From contig JBGTNK010000171.1 of assembly GCA_041743125.1 (NCBI GenBank), forward strand, positions 1 to 64,000: DNA of 64,000 bases, read 5' to 3'. Made by a program: the position numbers and the translations under genes. This stretch comes from Terrimonas_B sp041743125 (lineage in GTDB: Bacteria > Bacteroidota > Bacteroidia > Chitinophagales > Chitinophagaceae). The stretch's first letter is position 1, and every line of letters begins with the position of its first letter. This document shows positions 9,063 through 19,305 of the stretch, in pieces. The notes beneath the pieces are model-generated. The model had not been told where the DNA came from and did no database searches. It saw nothing but the letters and a program-made list of their open reading frames with translations.

Positions 9063-12000
9063 ATGAACATATCCGAATTGAGTTTACGAAGGCCGATTTT
9101 AGCCATTGTAATGAATTTGATCATCATAGTATTTGGCGTGATTGGATTCAAATTTTTGGGTATCCGGGATTACCCGGCCATAGACCCACCAAATATTGGG
9201 GTACGTACTTCATATGCCGGAGCCAACGCTGATATTGTAGAAACCCAGATCACCGAGCCATTAGAAAAAGCAATTAACGGGATTGCAGGCATTAAAAATA
9301 TTACCTCGTCCAGCAGCAACGGAACCAGCAGTATTAATGTAGAGTTTGACCTGGAAATAAACCTTGAAGCGGCTGCCAATGATGTGCGGGACAAAGTATC
9401 ACAGGCACTACGATCACTCCCCCCCGACCTGGAAGCTCCTCCCGTGGTTACTAAAGCCGATGCGGGATTTGATGCAATACTCTCCATGACGGTGCAAAGC
9501 AATACCCGCAATCAATTACAAATAACAGAATATGCCAACAATGTTTTGGTAGAAAGATTGCAAACCATTCCGGGAGTAAGCGGCATTCAAATATGGGGTG
9601 AAAAAAGATATGCTATGCGTATCTGGATCGACCCTACGAAATTAACCGGTTTCGGATTGACCCCGGGTGATGTGCAGGCCGCTCTGCTGAGGGAAAATGT
9701 GGAGCTGCCATCCGGCAAAATATCCGGCAATGCCACAGAGCTTAATGTCCGCACATTTGGACGGTTAAATACGGAGGAAGATTTTAATAATGTGATTGTA
9801 AAAAATGTGGGTGGCGCCGATATAAAGATCAGGGATATAGCCGAAGTAGTATTGGGTCCGGAAAATGAAGAAAGCGCTTTAAAAGAAAGTGCCATTCCTA
9901 TGATTGCCCTGGCCTTAATACCTCAGCCCGGATCAAATTATGTAGAGATCTCTGATGAATTTTATAAAAGACTGGAGCAAATAAAAAAAGATGTGCCGGA
10001 GGATATTAAGATCAACATCGCCCTGGACCAAACCAAATTCATTAAAAAATCTATTGCCGAAGTAGAGGAAACTTTGTTTATCGCTATCTTCCTGGTTGTA
10101 CTTATCATTTATCTTTTTTTCCGCGATTGGCTGATAGCTCTGCGGCCCCTGATTGATATTCCCGTTTCATTGATCGGTGCATTTTTTATAATGTACCTGA
10201 TGGGTTATACAATTAATGTATTATCTCTTCTTGCAATTGTACTTGCTACCGGCTTAGTGGTAGATGATGGCATTGTAGTAACGGAGAATATTTATAAGAA
10301 AATGGAGAAGGGTATGGGAAAATGGCAGGCGGCCAAGGAAGGATCAAAAGAAATTTATTTTGCCGTAATCGCTACTTCAATAACACTGGCCGTGGTATTT
10401 CTTCCCATCATTTTTTTACAAGGTTTTGTAGGCAGTTTATTCCGGGAATTTGGTATTGTGGTTGCTGGCGCCGTTTTGATCTCCGCGTTTGTTTCTCTTA
10501 CTTTAACGCCAGTTCTAAATGTAAAGCTAAGTAAGAAAAATATTCATAGTCATTCCTGGCTTTATAATAAAACAGAGCCTTTCTTCCGCGGCATGGAAAA
10601 TGGTTACCAGAAATCGCTTACCCAATTTGTGAAAGTTCGCTGGATATCATTTATCGTTATTGGAGCCTGCGGATTGATCATTTTTTTTGTGGGAGGTAAT
10701 TTGAAATCAGAATTGGCCCCCATGGAAGACCGCAGCCAGTTCCGCTTACAGCTACAAGGGCCCGAAGGAACTTCCTTTGATGCCATGGATAAGTATGTAG
10801 ATCGGGTTTCAAACCTGATGATAGATTCTATTCCCGAAAAAGTAACGGTATTAAGTGTTACCTCACCCGGGTTTTCAGGATCAGGAAATGCAAATACCGG
10901 ATTTGTAAGAGTAACCTTAGTAGATCCCAATAAAAGGGAAAGATCGCAGGAGGAAATTGTCAATATGGTGAACCGCAACCTGCCCAGGTATAATGAAGGT
11001 CGGGCTTTCGCCATACAGGAACAAACGATATCCGTGAGCCGGAGAGGTGGTCAACCGGTTGCTTTCGTTATTCAAAACAATAATTTTTCAAAACTTACGC
11101 AGATACTGCCGAAGTTTTTGGAAGAAGCTAGTAAAAGCGATGTGCTGGAACAAGTGGATACAGATCTTAAATTTAATAAGCCCGAATTGCGGGTGCAGAT
11201 TGACCGGTTAAAAGCTAGTGAGTTAGGCGTAAGTGTAAGTGATATTTCAGAAACATTGCAATTAGCCTACAGTAACCGAAGGTTGGGTTATTTCACAAAA
11301 GATGGAAAGCAGTACCAGGTGATGGGCCAGGTAGCCCGTGGTAACCGGGATGATCCGGATGACCTGAAGGTTTTATTTGTCCGCAATAACAGGGGAGAAA
11401 TGATCAGCATAGACAATCTTGTATCTGTAGAAGAGTCTAATACGCCTCCAACCATTTACCATTTTAACCGCTATAAATCGGCTACAATTTCTGCCGGCCT
11501 GGCTCCCGGAAAAACAATTGGAGACGGTATCAACGAAATGCAGGCCATCGCTGATAAATTACTGGATGATACATTTGCCACTTCCTTATCAGGCTCATCA
11601 AGAGACTTTCAGGAAAGCAGCAGCAATACCACTTTTGCCTTCCTGCTGGCGTTAGGATTAATATTCTTAATTCTTGCGGCACAGTTTGAAAGCTTTGTAG
11701 ATCCGCTTATCATCATGATAACGGTTCCTCTTGCCATAGCTGGCGCTGTATTGACCCTATCTATTTTAGGCCACACATTGAATATTTTTTCCCAGATCGG
11801 AATGATCATGCTCATAGGACTGGTGACTAAAAACGGGATCCTCATTGTTGAATTTGCGAACCAGAATCGATTGAATGGTATGAGAAAAAGAGAGGCGGCT
11901 ATCTATTCCGCCACACAACGCTTGCGGCCTATTTTGATGACCAGTCTCGCCATGTCCCTGGGTGCATTACCACTTGCTCTTTCTTTAGGAGCTGCTGCTA

Positions 12001-12194
12001 CCAGCCGTATTCCTTTAGGTGTTGTGATAGTTGGTGGTATATTATTCTCATTGATCCTTACCCTTTATGTATTGCCTGCTATGTACACGTATATGTCGAG
12101 CCCAAAAAAGAAAAGTGAAATGGAAAAACTTTATCCAACTTTAAAAGAAGAAGCTCAGCTATCACCACAGGAACCTTTACCACACACGGTTTAA
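9063..12194 (+). CDS. RND efflux pump inner-membrane transporter (AcrB/MexB-like, HAE1 type)
   Basis: This 1043-residue protein has the standard twelve-helix RND layout: TM1 at residues 10-30, a large periplasmic loop, TM2-6 around 335-500, TM7 near 530, a second periplasmic loop, and TM8-12 from about 865. The proton-relay residues are present: the TM4 Asp pair in LATGLVVDDGIVVTENI and the TM10 Lys in IGLVTKNGILIVEFANQ. It drives drug/proton antiport and forms a trimer with the adaptor upstream and the TolC-like protein downstream. The spectrum is unknown, but the HAE1-like motifs favour amphiphilic compounds over metals. Confidence 0.95.
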   Translation: MNISELSLRRPILAIVMNLIIIVFGVIGFKFLGIRDYPAIDPPNIGVRTSYAGANADIVETQITEPLEKAINGIAGIKNITSSSSNGTSSINVEFDLEINLEAAANDVRDKVSQALRSLPPDLEAPPVVTKADAGFDAILSMTVQSNTRNQLQITEYANNVLVERLQTIPGVSGIQIWGEKRYAMRIWIDPTKLTGFGLTPGDVQAALLRENVELPSGKISGNATELNVRTFGRLNTEEDFNNVIVKNVGGADIKIRDIAEVVLGPENEESALKESAIPMIALALIPQPGSNYVEISDEFYKRLEQIKKDVPEDIKINIALDQTKFIKKSIAEVEETLFIAIFLVVLIIYLFFRDWLIALRPLIDIPVSLIGAFFIMYLMGYTINVLSLLAIVLATGLVVDDGIVVTENIYKKMEKGMGKWQAAKEGSKEIYFAVIATSITLAVVFLPIIFLQGFVGSLFREFGIVVAGAVLISAFVSLTLTPVLNVKLSKKNIHSHSWLYNKTEPFFRGMENGYQKSLTQFVKVRWISFIVIGACGLIIFFVGGNLKSELAPMEDRSQFRLQLQGPEGTSFDAMDKYVDRVSNLMIDSIPEKVTVLSVTSPGFSGSGNANTGFVRVTLVDPNKRERSQEEIVNMVNRNLPRYNEGRAFAIQEQTISVSRRGGQPVAFVIQNNNFSKLTQILPKFLEEASKSDVLEQVDTDLKFNKPELRVQIDRLKASELGVSVSDISETLQLAYSNRRLGYFTKDGKQYQVMGQVARGNRDDPDDLKVLFVRNNRGEMISIDNLVSVEESNTPPTIYHFNRYKSATISAGLAPGKTIGDGINEMQAIADKLLDDTFATSLSGSSRDFQESSSNTTFAFLLALGLIFLILAAQFESFVDPLIIMITVPLAIAGAVLTLSILGHTLNIFSQIGMIMLIGLVTKNGILIVEFANQNRLNGMRKREAAIYSATQRLRPILMTSLAMSLGALPLALSLGAAATSRIPLGVVIVGGILFSLILTLYVLPAMYTYMSSPKKKSEMEKLYPTLKEEAQLSPQEPLPHTV

Positions 12195-12232
12195 TATCAT
12201 CTGCATTTGAAAATGACTAATTGTAAGGAAAT

Positions 12233-13726
12233 ATGGGTAATAAGAAATTAATGCGCCGGGCCGTGTTATTGTTTTCATCGTCTGTTGCGACTCTTCGTTC
12301 ATCGCTTGATTATTTTATGAGCAAATACGATACTACGAACCAGGCCAAAGACAGGGATTCGGATATTACCACTTCGGGATTATCATGTCATAAAAATCTT
12401 CAGAACAATAAACTAATAAATGTTTTCGTTCTCATCTTTTCGATAGTAGGTAGCCTGCCTGCTTCTTCACAAAAGATGCTGACGCTTGAAGAAGCAATAG
12501 CAACAGCTTTGCAAAATAATTACGACATTCAATTATCAAAAAATGATTCAATGGTGGCTGCATTGGATTATTCCTTTCGTAATGCAGCCTTCTTACCTAC
12601 ATTAAATGGCAACCTGGGAACTACCTGGAACAATAACAACCAACGGCAAACACTGGCCGATGGTTCCAAGAGAGAGCAGAAAAATATTCGTTCTCATAAT
12701 TCAGCCGCTTCAATGGCGCTGAACTGGACCTTATTTGATGGACTAAAAATGTTTGCCACCCGTGATAAAGCGGCTGAGTTTATACAACTGGGATCATTGG
12801 GTATTAAAAACCAGGTTGTAAATAGTATTGCCAACGTGATCTCCACTTATTATAATATCGTCAGGCAAAAACAGCAATTAAAAGCAGTGGAAGAACAGAT
12901 CACTTTAAATGAAGAGAGAGTCCGGCTTTCTCAATATAAATTGGATATTGGAACCGGCATTAAACCCGACCTGTTGCAAAGCAAAGTAGATCTCAATGAA
13001 CAAAAAACTCTGCAACTTGAGCAATTAACATTAATAGATCAGCTAAAAGAACAGTTGAACCAGGTAATGAATGTAGCGGCCGGAACATCTTTTTTAGTAA
13101 GTGATTCGATCCCATTAAATACGGCTATAGGCCTGGGGGAGATCCAGTCAGATATTGAAAAAAATAATCCGTTGTTATTGATCGCCCAAAAAAATATTGA
13201 TATCGCAGGGTTCACGTTGAAGGAAAGAAAGGCAGAACGATTCCCCGTATTGTCTTTTAACTCGGCCTACAATTACAGCCGGACAGATAATAAAAAAGTC
13301 ATCAATCCCTTCTCCCCTTTGTTTAACCAATTCAATGGGCTTAATTACGGATTTACTGCTTCAGTCCCCATCTTCAATCGTTTTAATACAAAGCGTTTAA
13401 TTCAGCAGGCGCAATTGGATATTCAGTACCAGCAATTAGTTTATGAAAACCAACGCTCACTAATTAATTTCAATGTGATCAATGCATTCAAGACCTATGA
13501 GCTTCAAAAAAAAGCACTTGCGCTACAGGAAGAAAATATTTTATTAGCCAGGGAAAATGTTGACATCGTATTTCAAACTTATAAGTTAGGAGCTGCCACA
13601 CTGGTACAATTAAGAGAAGCACAGAATAGCCTTGAGACTGCAAATAACCGCTTGATCGCGGCACGCTATGCAACCAAATTAGCAGAAACCGAATTGTTGC
13701 GATTGAAGGGCGATCTGGTGAGATAA
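12233..13726 (+). CDS. TolC family outer-membrane efflux protein
   Basis: From about residue 75 on this is a normal OEP/TolC protein. It begins with a mature N-terminus of the MLTLEEAIATALQNNYDIQLSKN type, and two long helical-hairpin repeats contain motifs such as LDIGTGIKPDLLQSKVDLNEQ and YKLGAATLVQLREAQNSLETA. It provides the outer-membrane channel of the tripartite pump. The hydrophobic signal segment (INVFVLIFSIVGSLPASSQ) begins only near residue 61, and no Met codon lies between residue 29 (12317) and that segment. The protein therefore has either a long hydrophilic pre-signal extension or a non-ATG start. The gene starts 38 bp after the pump gene. Confidence 0.88.
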   Translation: MGNKKLMRRAVLLFSSSVATLRSSLDYFMSKYDTTNQAKDRDSDITTSGLSCHKNLQNNKLINVFVLIFSIVGSLPASSQKMLTLEEAIATALQNNYDIQLSKNDSMVAALDYSFRNAAFLPTLNGNLGTTWNNNNQRQTLADGSKREQKNIRSHNSAASMALNWTLFDGLKMFATRDKAAEFIQLGSLGIKNQVVNSIANVISTYYNIVRQKQQLKAVEEQITLNEERVRLSQYKLDIGTGIKPDLLQSKVDLNEQKTLQLEQLTLIDQLKEQLNQVMNVAAGTSFLVSDSIPLNTAIGLGEIQSDIEKNNPLLLIAQKNIDIAGFTLKERKAERFPVLSFNSAYNYSRTDNKKVINPFSPLFNQFNGLNYGFTASVPIFNRFNTKRLIQQAQLDIQYQQLVYENQRSLINFNVINAFKTYELQKKALALQEENILLARENVDIVFQTYKLGAATLVQLREAQNSLETANNRLIAARYATKLAETELLRLKGDLVR

Positions 13727-13871
13727 TAGAATAATCATTATTAGTTTCTTTTTCCATTAAGATCACAATTACTTTAATTTATTGATGGCGTATGATGATG
13801 CCCGGCTATATAATCAATCAATCGCATTACCAGGCAAAGTATTGCACTTTGTCTAACACAATTATTTCCTG

Positions 13872-13879
13872 TTTCTTTG
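13872..13879 (+). promoter_or_regulatory. Likely -7 promoter box before purE
   Basis: The sequence TTTCTTTG differs from TAnnTTTG at one position and sits 4 nt before the purE ATG, the same arrangement as at purK. It suggests that purE has its own promoter and is not simply read through from the efflux operon. Confidence 0.45.
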
Positions 13880-13883
13880 CTGC

Positions 13884-14396
13884 ATGAATCCACAAGTAGG
13901 CATCATCATGGGCAGCGATAGTGATCTTCCGGTTATGCAGAAGGCATCTGAAATATTAAAACAATTCCAGGTACCTCATGAAGTAACAATCGTTTCCGCC
14001 CATCGCACTCCATTGCGCATGGTTGAGTATGCACAAAAAGCCATGGAAAGAGGGCTTAAAGTCATTATTGCTGGCGCAGGTGGTGCGGCACATCTCCCGG
14101 GAATGATAGCCTCTATTACTACGCTCCCGGTCATTGGAGTGCCGGTCAAATCTTCCAATTCAATTGACGGATGGGATTCCATCTTATCCATACTTCAAAT
14201 GCCGGAAGGCGTTCCTGTAGCTACTGTAGCATTGAACGCAGCTAAGAATGCGGGTATCCTGGCTGCGCAAATTATCGCAGTATCAGACAAGAATATCTCC
14301 CAAAAAATTATAGACTATAAAAAGGAATTAAATAGTTCTGTAATCAATAAGATCGATAAGTTGAAGCAGGATGGATGGGATAATGCATTTGATTGA
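13884..14396 (+). CDS. purE: N5-carboxyaminoimidazole ribonucleotide mutase PurE
   Basis: This 170-residue class I PurE has the signature GIIMGSDSDLPVM at the N-terminus, SAHRTPLRM for substrate binding (catalytic His), and GAGGAAHLPGMIAS. It converts N5-CAIR from PurK to CAIR in purine synthesis. The length is standard. It forms a pathway pair with purK 6 kb upstream, and the RND operon lies between them. The next gene is convergent. Confidence 0.95.
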   Translation: MNPQVGIIMGSDSDLPVMQKASEILKQFQVPHEVTIVSAHRTPLRMVEYAQKAMERGLKVIIAGAGGAAHLPGMIASITTLPVIGVPVKSSNSIDGWDSILSILQMPEGVPVATVALNAAKNAGILAAQIIAVSDKNISQKIIDYKKELNSSVINKIDKLKQDGWDNAFD

Positions 14397-14476
14397 TAGA
14401 ATCATCCATGAACATATTCTATATTGAAGCGGTCCAAGAGTTTAAAACCACGGAATTTATGCCCTGAGTAAATTGT

Positions 14477-15709
14477 CTATATACTGGTTTTCAATTTCTC
14501 TCCTTCAGATACAGCAATAATGGACGTACCGCAAGTATCACTCCATACATTTACGGACGTGCGGAACATATCAAGGATGCGGTCAACGGCAATGATCAAT
14601 CCTACCCCTTCCAGTGGTAGCCCTACAGCAGACAACACAACGGTGATCATGACAAGCCCGGCCATAGGAATGCCTGCTGCACCTATGGAAGCAAGCAAGG
14701 CTGTAAATACAACCAATATCTGTTCAGGTAATGATAAATGAATGCCATAAGCCTGGGCGATAAACATGGCAGCAATACATTCATACAAGGCAGTACCATC
14801 CATGTTAACCGTAGCGCCAAGAGGCAAAACGAAACTGCTTACTTTATTGGATACACCGGCTTTTGTTTCAATTGCATCCAGGGTGAGAGGAAGTGTAGCT
14901 GAAGACGAGGATGTAGAAAATGCAGTAACAAGTGGTGTGCTCATTGCCTTGAAATGTTTCAATGGATTAATGCCACCAATAACCCGAAGGGCAACAGGTA
15001 ATGTGATGAGTGCGTGAATGCCCAGGGCAAGGATGACTGCCAGCATATATAATCCCAATCGTTGCACTACCCCGGCCAGGGCGCCCGGCTCGCTCATGTT
15101 ATCACTGACCACTTTAGCTATTATCGCCATCACACCTAGGGGAGTAAATCGGATCACAAATTGGGTGATCTTCATGATCAGTTCAAACCCGGCATTAACT
15201 CCTATACTGATCACTCTTGAATAATTTTCAGGTAACCGGGTGGTGAATATACCGGCGAGGAAAGCAAAGAAAATAACCGAAAGCATATCGGTATTGCTGA
15301 AAGCCCGGAAAATATTCTCAGGTACCACATTTATCAGTGTATCACTGAAATTAGTACCCACAGCCTCCTCCATTCCTTCAACTACCTTGTTAAACCCAAG
15401 ATCTGCACCCGTACCAGGTTGAATTATATTTACCACCAGCAGGCCTGTAATGATAGCAGCTAAACTGGATGCCAGGTAATAGGACATGGTCTTCATCCCT
15501 ATTTTGCCCAGGCTGGCAGGGTTGCCAATATTGATGATCCCGGACATAATTGAAGTTAAAAGCAAAGGGACAATAATCATTTTCAATCCCCTCAAAAAAA
15601 CATTTCCCATCCATTCAATCCACCTGATTTTTTCAGGGAAGAAATACCCAAACAATATTCCAATAACAAGACCTGCGAGTATTTGCCAGTGCAACGCTAC
15701 TTTTTTCAT
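14477..15709 (-). CDS. Dicarboxylate/amino-acid:cation symporter (DAACS, GltP/DctA-like)
   Basis: This 410-residue membrane protein has eight predicted helices plus re-entrant hairpins. The family hallmarks are visible: a serine-rich hairpin STSSSSATLPLTLD, the cation/substrate motif NMDGTALYE, a second hairpin GAAGIPMAGLVM, and the TM8 substrate segment DRILDMFRTSVNVWSDT. The Arg in TM8 fits acidic substrates such as glutamate, aspartate or C4-dicarboxylates, with H+ or Na+ coupling undetermined. It is a single-gene unit, convergent with purE. Confidence 0.92.
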   Translation of the reverse strand: MKKVALHWQILAGLVIGILFGYFFPEKIRWIEWMGNVFLRGLKMIIVPLLLTSIMSGIINIGNPASLGKIGMKTMSYYLASSLAAIITGLLVVNIIQPGTGADLGFNKVVEGMEEAVGTNFSDTLINVVPENIFRAFSNTDMLSVIFFAFLAGIFTTRLPENYSRVISIGVNAGFELIMKITQFVIRFTPLGVMAIIAKVVSDNMSEPGALAGVVQRLGLYMLAVILALGIHALITLPVALRVIGGINPLKHFKAMSTPLVTAFSTSSSSATLPLTLDAIETKAGVSNKVSSFVLPLGATVNMDGTALYECIAAMFIAQAYGIHLSLPEQILVVFTALLASIGAAGIPMAGLVMITVVLSAVGLPLEGVGLIIAVDRILDMFRTSVNVWSDTCGTSIIAVSEGEKLKTSI

Positions 15710-15861
15710 TTAAGAAATTTTAAGTTAAGTCAATTGATAACCGTTGCTCACAAGCCCATGGAATAACTTTTACCTGCTGTTAATTTATATAACGAATCTC
15801 AATGTTCCAGTTAATTGATACCGAAACAAAAACTGATAAAATTATTGTTTCATTATAATAA

Positions 15862-18800
15862 CTATTTTTTTGCCGCCTTCTTCAGCCTCATATCCAATGT
15901 ACATGGAAATTCGTTGTTCATCTCCGGTGGTGGCGCATCATAAAGAAACGGTTCCCGGTTGTTTTCAACATAATGAAGCTCTCCTGTTAAATTGACCTGG
16001 ATAAATTGTGGCCCCTGACTATGTTCCGTATTTCCAAAACGGCTGACACGCCTTGACTCCGCTTCAAAGCTATTAACAGGAAAAGTATCATAACTCCTTC
16101 CACCAGGATGCGAAACATAATAAGTGCACCCACCAATGGACCTGCTGTTCCAGGTATCAATAATATCTAAAGTTAATGGTGTATCCGTTCCGATTGTCGG
16201 ATGCAAGGCACTGGGCGGTTGCCAGGCCCGATATCGAATGCCGCAAACGTATTCACCACTAACAAGTGTGGCCGTCAGGGGTACCCGATATCCATTACAT
16301 AACAAAATGTATCGTCCTTCCGTCATCCCTCTCAACTTTACCTGTACTTTTTCCAATGATGAATCAACAAACCTGGCTGTACCTGACCGCGACATTTCTT
16401 CTCCCAATACATGCCAGGGTTCTATGCCCATGCGCAACTCCATTTCTATATTTTGTATTCGCACCGAACCGTAATGCGGAAAACGAAATTCAAAAAATGG
16501 TTTGAACCAACTAACGTCAAAAGCATAGCCGGCATCGTTAAGGTATCTTACCACGTCGGTCATATCTTCCTGCACATAATGCGGTAATAAATATTTATCA
16601 TATAAAGCTGTGCCCCATCTTACCAGTTTATGTTTATAAGGTTTTTTCCAGAAGGCAGCTATCAGGGCCCTGATCAAAAGCATTTGAAGCAAACTCATTC
16701 GCTTATGTGGCGGCATATCAAAAGCCCTGAACTCTAAAATACCTAAGCGCCCTGCCGATGAATCGGGAGAATATAATTTATCAATACAAAGTTCAGAACG
16801 ATGTGTGTTACCCGTGATATCCGTTAGTAAGTGACGAAATACTCTGTCGGTTATCCAGAATGGAATAAATTCATTTTCAGGTACCTGGCTAAAGGCGATT
16901 TCCATTTCATATAAACTATCTTCCAGCCCTTCGTCAAATCGTGGTGCCTGGCTGGTAGGTCCGATAAACGATCCGGAAAACAAATACGATAATCCGGGAT
17001 GGTGTTGCCAGAAAGTGATCAGGCTCCGCAACAGATCGGGCCTGCGAAGTAAAGGGCTGTTGCCTGGCGAGGAACCACCAATGGTGATATGATTTCCGCC
17101 ACCGGTTCCTGTATGCCGGCCATCCAGCATAAATTTCTCCGTTGCCAGTCGTGAAAGCCGGGCCTGTTCATATAACGTATCGGTATGATGGCAGAGTTCT
17201 GTCCAATTATTTGCCGGATGAATATTTACTTCAATAACCCCGGGATCTGGCGACACCACCAATCTTTCCATCCGGTTATCCCGTGGTGGTTCATATCCCT
17301 CAATTCGTACCTGGAGATTTAAAAAAGAAGCTGAAGCTTCAATGGAAGCAATAATATCTAAATATTGCTCCAGCCAATCCATGGGTGGAATAAAAATATA
17401 TAGTTTGCCTTCTCTTACTTCAACATTCAGCGCTGTTCTGATGGTTTCTACCTCATACTCTATTTCAATTTCAGGATATTCTTCTTCAATTTCCCAGGGG
17501 TTTTTCTTCTTTTTATCTTTTGTCGCTGTTTCTGCCAGTTGGGGCTGCTGGTGATGTTTTGGTGTAGCCTGGTGTTCAGATATTAATCCATATCTTGATG
17601 CTATGGTTTCATGAAAGTGATCAAGCGCAGGTAACTCTTCAAATAAACTTCTTTCAACCCTTTGTATTTTTTTCTCTTTAGGTTGTACAGGCAGCGATTC
17701 TAATGGCAGGCGTAAGCCTATAGGAGAATTGCCGGGTATTAAAAAAAGATAATCCCGGTTAAATATCCATTTACAGCTTTTCCATTTATCATTCCAGTAG
17801 TTCCATTGAAGCGGAAGTACATAACCAACGGGTTCTCCCAAACCCTGGTTAAGCAATTGGGCTAAGGTGCGCCTTTCCTGCGGATCATTCAGGTTTCCTT
17901 TTAATGGATCAATATTAACCGGGTTCTTTCCTTCTGTCCATAAAAAATAAAAAACATCCTCATAGGCCGGAGAAACATTTTCCGGATCCACTGCCAGGCG
18001 CTTAGCTAATTCAATGGCGAGCTCCCTTGCATCAGTATGTGTATATACCCGGGTTGTTTTTTCATGTGCTACCAGGTTAATATTCTTCCATACAGGGTAG
18101 CCATCCTTTCTCCAGAATAATCCGTATTGCCAGCGGGGTAAAGGCTCACCGGGATACCATTTACCCTGGCCATAATGAATCAACCCATCAGGACCAAATT
18201 TCTCACGTAACCGGTATATAAGATCGTGAGACAACAACCGCTTTTCTTTTCCGTCGGCAGTAGTATTCCATTGCGCCGATTCCATATCATCAATAGAAAC
18301 AAAAGTGGGTTCACCACCCATCGTCATTCGCACATCACCTGCCTCCAGGTCTATATCCACCTGTTGACCCAATGCGTTTATAGCTAACCATTGTTGCTCT
18401 GTATATGGTTTGGTAACCCGGGGATCTTCATGAATTCTTGTTACTGAGTTTTCAAAAAAGAATTGAACTTCGCATTTATCAGTTGCGCCAACTACAGGTG
18501 CAGCACTTGCATAATCAGGTGTGCAAGCCAGCGGAATATGTCCTTCACTTGCAAATAATCCTGAAGTAGCATCGAGGCCAATCCAGCCTGCACCGGGAAT
18601 ATATACTTCGGTCCATGCATGAAGATCAGTAAAATCACTTTCAGGTCCGGAAGGTCCGTCCAGCGATTTTTCATCCGATTTTAATTGAACCAAATAGCCG
18701 GATACAAACCGGGCAGCCAATCCCAGGTGACGTAATATTTGAACAAATAACCAGGCTGTATCTCTGCAGGAGCCTAATGCTTTTTCTAAAGTTTCTTCAC

Positions 18801-19305
18801 AGGTTTGCACTCCTGCTTCCATACGTATGGAATAGTTGATATCCTTATTTAATTTCTGGTTGAGATAAACCAGGAAATCATTGATAGTTTTTTTGCTTTT
18901 ATCAATGCCCTCTATCCATTGCAGGAGGCGGGGTCCGGTTTCCTTTATTTCGAGATAGGGTACCAGTTCTTTTGGCAACTGACCCTGGTATTGAAATGGA
19001 AAATTTTCAGCATACTCCTCTACAAAGAAATCAAAAGGATTAATGCTGACTAAATTGGCGATCACTTCTACTTCAACCTTCAGCTCTTTTGTTTTTTCTG
19101 GAAATACAACCCTGGCCTGGTAATTACCAAACGGATCCTGTTGCCAGTTAATGAAGTGCTCATTGGGTTCAATTTTTAATGAATACGATTCAATTGCTGT
19201 ACGTGAATGAACGGCAGGTCGCAAGCGGAAAACATGCGGAGAAACTGCAACTAACCGATCGTAAGAATAAACTGTTTTGTGCCGGATCGCTACCCTAATT
19301 GCCAT
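15862..19305 (-). CDS. Transglutaminase-like protein with DUF2126 (putative amidoligase) domain
   Basis: This 1147-residue protein has three parts. Residues 1-85 are a Bact_transglu_N-type beta domain. Residues about 145-260 are a transglutaminase-like core with the triad Cys180 (GSCRDTAW), His229 (DLHAWTEVY) and Asp245 (GLDATSG). From about 325 to the end is a DUF2126 region, beginning MTMGGEPTFVSIDD and including DGRHTGTGGGNHITIGG and SELCIDKLYSPD. DUF2126 is described in Pfam as a putative amidoligase of the COOH-NH2 ligase type. Family members usually sit with a circularly permuted ATP-grasp gene and an alpha-E (DUF403) gene, and neither is next to this one. The protein is presumably cytosolic, since no signal peptide is seen. 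The substrate is unknown. Confidence 0.88.
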   Translation of the reverse strand: MAIRVAIRHKTVYSYDRLVAVSPHVFRLRPAVHSRTAIESYSLKIEPNEHFINWQQDPFGNYQARVVFPEKTKELKVEVEVIANLVSINPFDFFVEEYAENFPFQYQGQLPKELVPYLEIKETGPRLLQWIEGIDKSKKTINDFLVYLNQKLNKDINYSIRMEAGVQTCEETLEKALGSCRDTAWLFVQILRHLGLAARFVSGYLVQLKSDEKSLDGPSGPESDFTDLHAWTEVYIPGAGWIGLDATSGLFASEGHIPLACTPDYASAAPVVGATDKCEVQFFFENSVTRIHEDPRVTKPYTEQQWLAINALGQQVDIDLEAGDVRMTMGGEPTFVSIDDMESAQWNTTADGKEKRLLSHDLIYRLREKFGPDGLIHYGQGKWYPGEPLPRWQYGLFWRKDGYPVWKNINLVAHEKTTRVYTHTDARELAIELAKRLAVDPENVSPAYEDVFYFLWTEGKNPVNIDPLKGNLNDPQERRTLAQLLNQGLGEPVGYVLPLQWNYWNDKWKSCKWIFNRDYLFLIPGNSPIGLRLPLESLPVQPKEKKIQRVERSLFEELPALDHFHETIASRYGLISEHQATPKHHQQPQLAETATKDKKKKNPWEIEEEYPEIEIEYEVETIRTALNVEVREGKLYIFIPPMDWLEQYLDIIASIEASASFLNLQVRIEGYEPPRDNRMERLVVSPDPGVIEVNIHPANNWTELCHHTDTLYEQARLSRLATEKFMLDGRHTGTGGGNHITIGGSSPGNSPLLRRPDLLRSLITFWQHHPGLSYLFSGSFIGPTSQAPRFDEGLEDSLYEMEIAFSQVPENEFIPFWITDRVFRHLLTDITGNTHRSELCIDKLYSPDSSAGRLGILEFRAFDMPPHKRMSLLQMLLIRALIAAFWKKPYKHKLVRWGTALYDKYLLPHYVQEDMTDVVRYLNDAGYAFDVSWFKPFFEFRFPHYGSVRIQNIEMELRMGIEPWHVLGEEMSRSGTARFVDSSLEKVQVKLRGMTEGRYILLCNGYRVPLTATLVSGEYVCGIRYRAWQPPSALHPTIGTDTPLTLDIIDTWNSRSIGGCTYYVSHPGGRSYDTFPVNSFEAESRRVSRFGNTEHSQGPQFIQVNLTGELHYVENNREPFLYDAPPPEMNNEFPCTLDMRLKKAAKK

